The notes under the pieces were generated by a model. It was not told the DNA's origin and ran no database searches. It worked only from the letters and a program-made list of their open reading frames with translations. A program made the position numbers and the translations under genes. A stretch of DNA of 19,860 bases from Paraglomus occultum (lineage: Eukaryota; Glomeromycota; Glomeromycetes; Paraglomerales; Paraglomeraceae): the NCBI GenBank assembly GCA_910592205.1, contig CAJVPJ010000652.1:1-19860 (forward strand). Reading direction: 5' to 3'. Of the stretch, positions 18,635-19,860 are shown in pieces. Position 1 is the first letter of the stretch, and each line of letters starts with the position of its first letter.

Positions 18635-19024
18635 TTAGTTTATAAAAAAGATGACTTTGCCCCCGTGGTTTTGGGCTAAGGCTTCCCGGTGGGTTAACAA
18701 GCCCGCAGGAGTAGAAAGCAAATAAAGACCCCGCCCTCGACATTTTTTTTTAATTTCTTCTACCGCTCAGTGAATATGCTGAGTTGGTTTTGAGAAGATT
18801 TTTATTTGGTGAATATGACTATAATTATTGAAATATTTAATATCAGTTTTGATTTTTCTCTTCTTTTCATCAATTCAACACTGGGTAAAAAAGTCATTAT
18901 CTTTTAATTTTTGACAAATTCTTCATTTATAAGAAGAGTAAGGGAAGGCAACAGTGCGATAGCCCCGTAAGTTAGCATTACGGATACTAACTAACATATT
19001 AGCAACTGGGTCGGTGAAGGTCAT
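18635..19024 (-). CDS. rpsH: Ribosomal protein uS8
   Basis: uS8 binds helix 21 of 16S rRNA early in 30S assembly. The frame from ATG 19024 to TAA 18635 gives 129 residues, with three internal TGA read as Trp; it is invisible under the standard code. Family blocks: TDPVANMLVSIRNANLRGY at the N-terminus, FPYSSYKWRICQKLKDNDFF, IKTDIKYF, IHQIKIFSKPTQHIHW, and the C-terminal GRGLYLLSTPAGLLTHREA followed by NHGGKVIFFIN, matching STxxGxMTxxEA and GGE. It normally sits in the spc operon between rpsN and rplF; here it lies between a PTS IIA-like gene and rpsG, so the ribosomal operons have been rearranged. Confidence 0.93.
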
Positions 19025-19122
19025 ATTTGGTTCATTTTTGGTTCTTGCAACAATATTTAACATACTCCCCAATTATTTGGAAGCAATTATTATCTCAGGT
19101 GTTTACCATATATTATTTCATT

Positions 19123-19644
19123 TTAATATTTTCCGTGCTTTTTAAGTCCCACTCTCGCATAAGGGTTACGATAATAAAAACTTACAAAACACTCAGGATC
19201 ATTTTTTTCTAGTTTTCTGATTCCTCCTAATATTTCGGGTTGTCAAGGAATATAAACGGAGACACTAATAATTTGTTTTTCTAAATAAATTATAAAAAGA
19301 GTAGTTTTCGGATCAACTTTTTGCCCTTCTTTTACTCTACACTCGAAAATTTTCTCGGTGGGTACGGGGTTTTTTCGGTCGATTTGAATATCTAAAAGCA
19401 CTTGTAGTCCGCGTTTATTGGTAATTTGAATTGCGTAATTAGGGTAAATTTTGGAAATAACACCATTAAGGGGGCTTTTAACTTTCCAATTTTTCAAAAA
19501 GCAGAAATGGTAGGCTCTTCCGACTAATGAATTTTTCTTGCCTTTAATAATTCAACATTTAACTGGAGGTGCAAGGGATTGTGTCTTTCTTATTAATCAA
19601 AAAAAGAAAAATTTTATTTTTTTTCAATCAATTCAGGGTCTCAT
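19123..19644 (-). CDS. PTS glucose-type IIA-like protein lacking both catalytic histidines
   Basis: With TGA as Trp, an ATG at 19644 opens 173 codons to TAA 19123-19125. Residues about 53-125 align with the second half of the type-1 (glucose family) EIIA domain: KVKSPLNGVISKIYP, then YAIQITNKRGLQVLLDIQIDRK, then KEGQKVDPKTTLF. In active IIA these segments read HAIGI and EILIHVGID. Here the first His is Tyr and the phospho-accepting His is Asp, so phosphotransfer is not expected. The usual N-terminal half is replaced by a Trp/Phe/Lys-rich segment, and a basic C-terminal extension ends in YARVGLKKHGKY. It may be a degenerate or repurposed carbohydrate-PTS regulator. It lies upstream of rpsH on the same strand, 98 bases apart. 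Confidence 0.6.
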
Positions 19645-19654
19645 TTCTACTAAT

Positions 19655-19860
19655 TTAGGTTAAATTAATTTTCTCATTTTGTTGCGAATAAGACATTAGA
19701 GAAAATGATTTTTCCTGAAAAAGACAAAGATTTTGGCAATAATTTATTTTTCTACTCGAACTTCTATTCAGAAAATTATTTATAAAATCTCTCATGCTTC
19801 TAAAAATCTGATTTTGAACTAAGCGAATTTTTAAGCGTTTACACAATATTCTTACCCTTT
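19655..19860 (-). CDS. C-terminal fragment of an unidentified protein (continues beyond window)
   Basis: An open minus-strand frame enters from the right edge and stops at TAA 19655-19657. It covers at least 66 codons of basic sequence, including RLKIRLVQNQIF and MRDFINNFLNRSSSRK. No family is recognised. It stops 10 bases before the ATG of the IIA-like gene and runs in the same direction, so it could be the preceding gene of an operon. It may equally be a chance open stretch. Confidence 0.3.
   Translation of the reverse strand, partial: RVRILCKRLKIRLVQNQIFRSMRDFINNFLNRSSSRKINYCQNLCLFQEKSFSLMSYSQQNEKINLT

Noticed and set aside
1-19860. CRISPR array, insertion sequence or prophage module
   Set aside because: No spaced repeats, transposase motifs, terminal inverted repeats with target duplications, or phage structural genes were seen.

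Overview
The window comes from an AT-rich bacterial genome that reads UGA as tryptophan (genetic code 4). Once TGA is read as Trp, many apparently broken frames become long continuous genes: EF-G, S8, PheT and two giant proteins. The conserved genes (smpB, rpmE, pheT, rlmB, fusA, rpsG, rpsH, tRNA-Ser) point to the Mollicutes. Several traits recall the Mollicutes-related endobacteria of fungi ('Candidatus Moeniiplasma'): giant coiled-coil proteins, a possible Ulp1/SUMO-protease-like domain, decaying genes, scrambled ribosomal operons and few Shine-Dalgarno sites. That placement is an inference.

Layout. Positions 1-2998 (minus) hold one giant coiled-coil gene whose C-terminus leaves the window just as a possible Ulp1-type protease domain begins. 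Positions 3435-3902 (minus) encode a small Cys-pair protein. A tRNA-Ser(GCU) lies at 4072-4165. It is followed by two decaying genes: hsp20 (two frameshifts, one caused by a visible 8-bp duplication) and a probable folD remnant. Then come smpB, a P-loop nucleoside-kinase-like gene and rpmE on the plus strand. Positions 6660-12529 hold the most striking locus: a (GA)12 microsatellite upstream of a giant gene whose reading frame shifts by one base exactly at a run of 14 G. The downstream part carries a proline-rich linker, two Cys/His clusters and a C-terminal membrane segment. This looks like a phase-variable surface or membrane protein. It is followed by a promoter and structured leader, a PheT lacking its N-terminal tRNA-binding domain, and rlmB. 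On the minus strand, converging on rlmB, are a partial unknown gene, a PTS IIA-like protein without its catalytic histidines, rpsH, rpsG and fusA.

The translation genes probably work as in other Mollicutes: S7 and EF-G in a str-like pair, SmpB in trans-translation, RlmB in 23S rRNA methylation. The two giant proteins and the Cys-pair protein look like lineage-specific accessory proteins, possibly host-directed.
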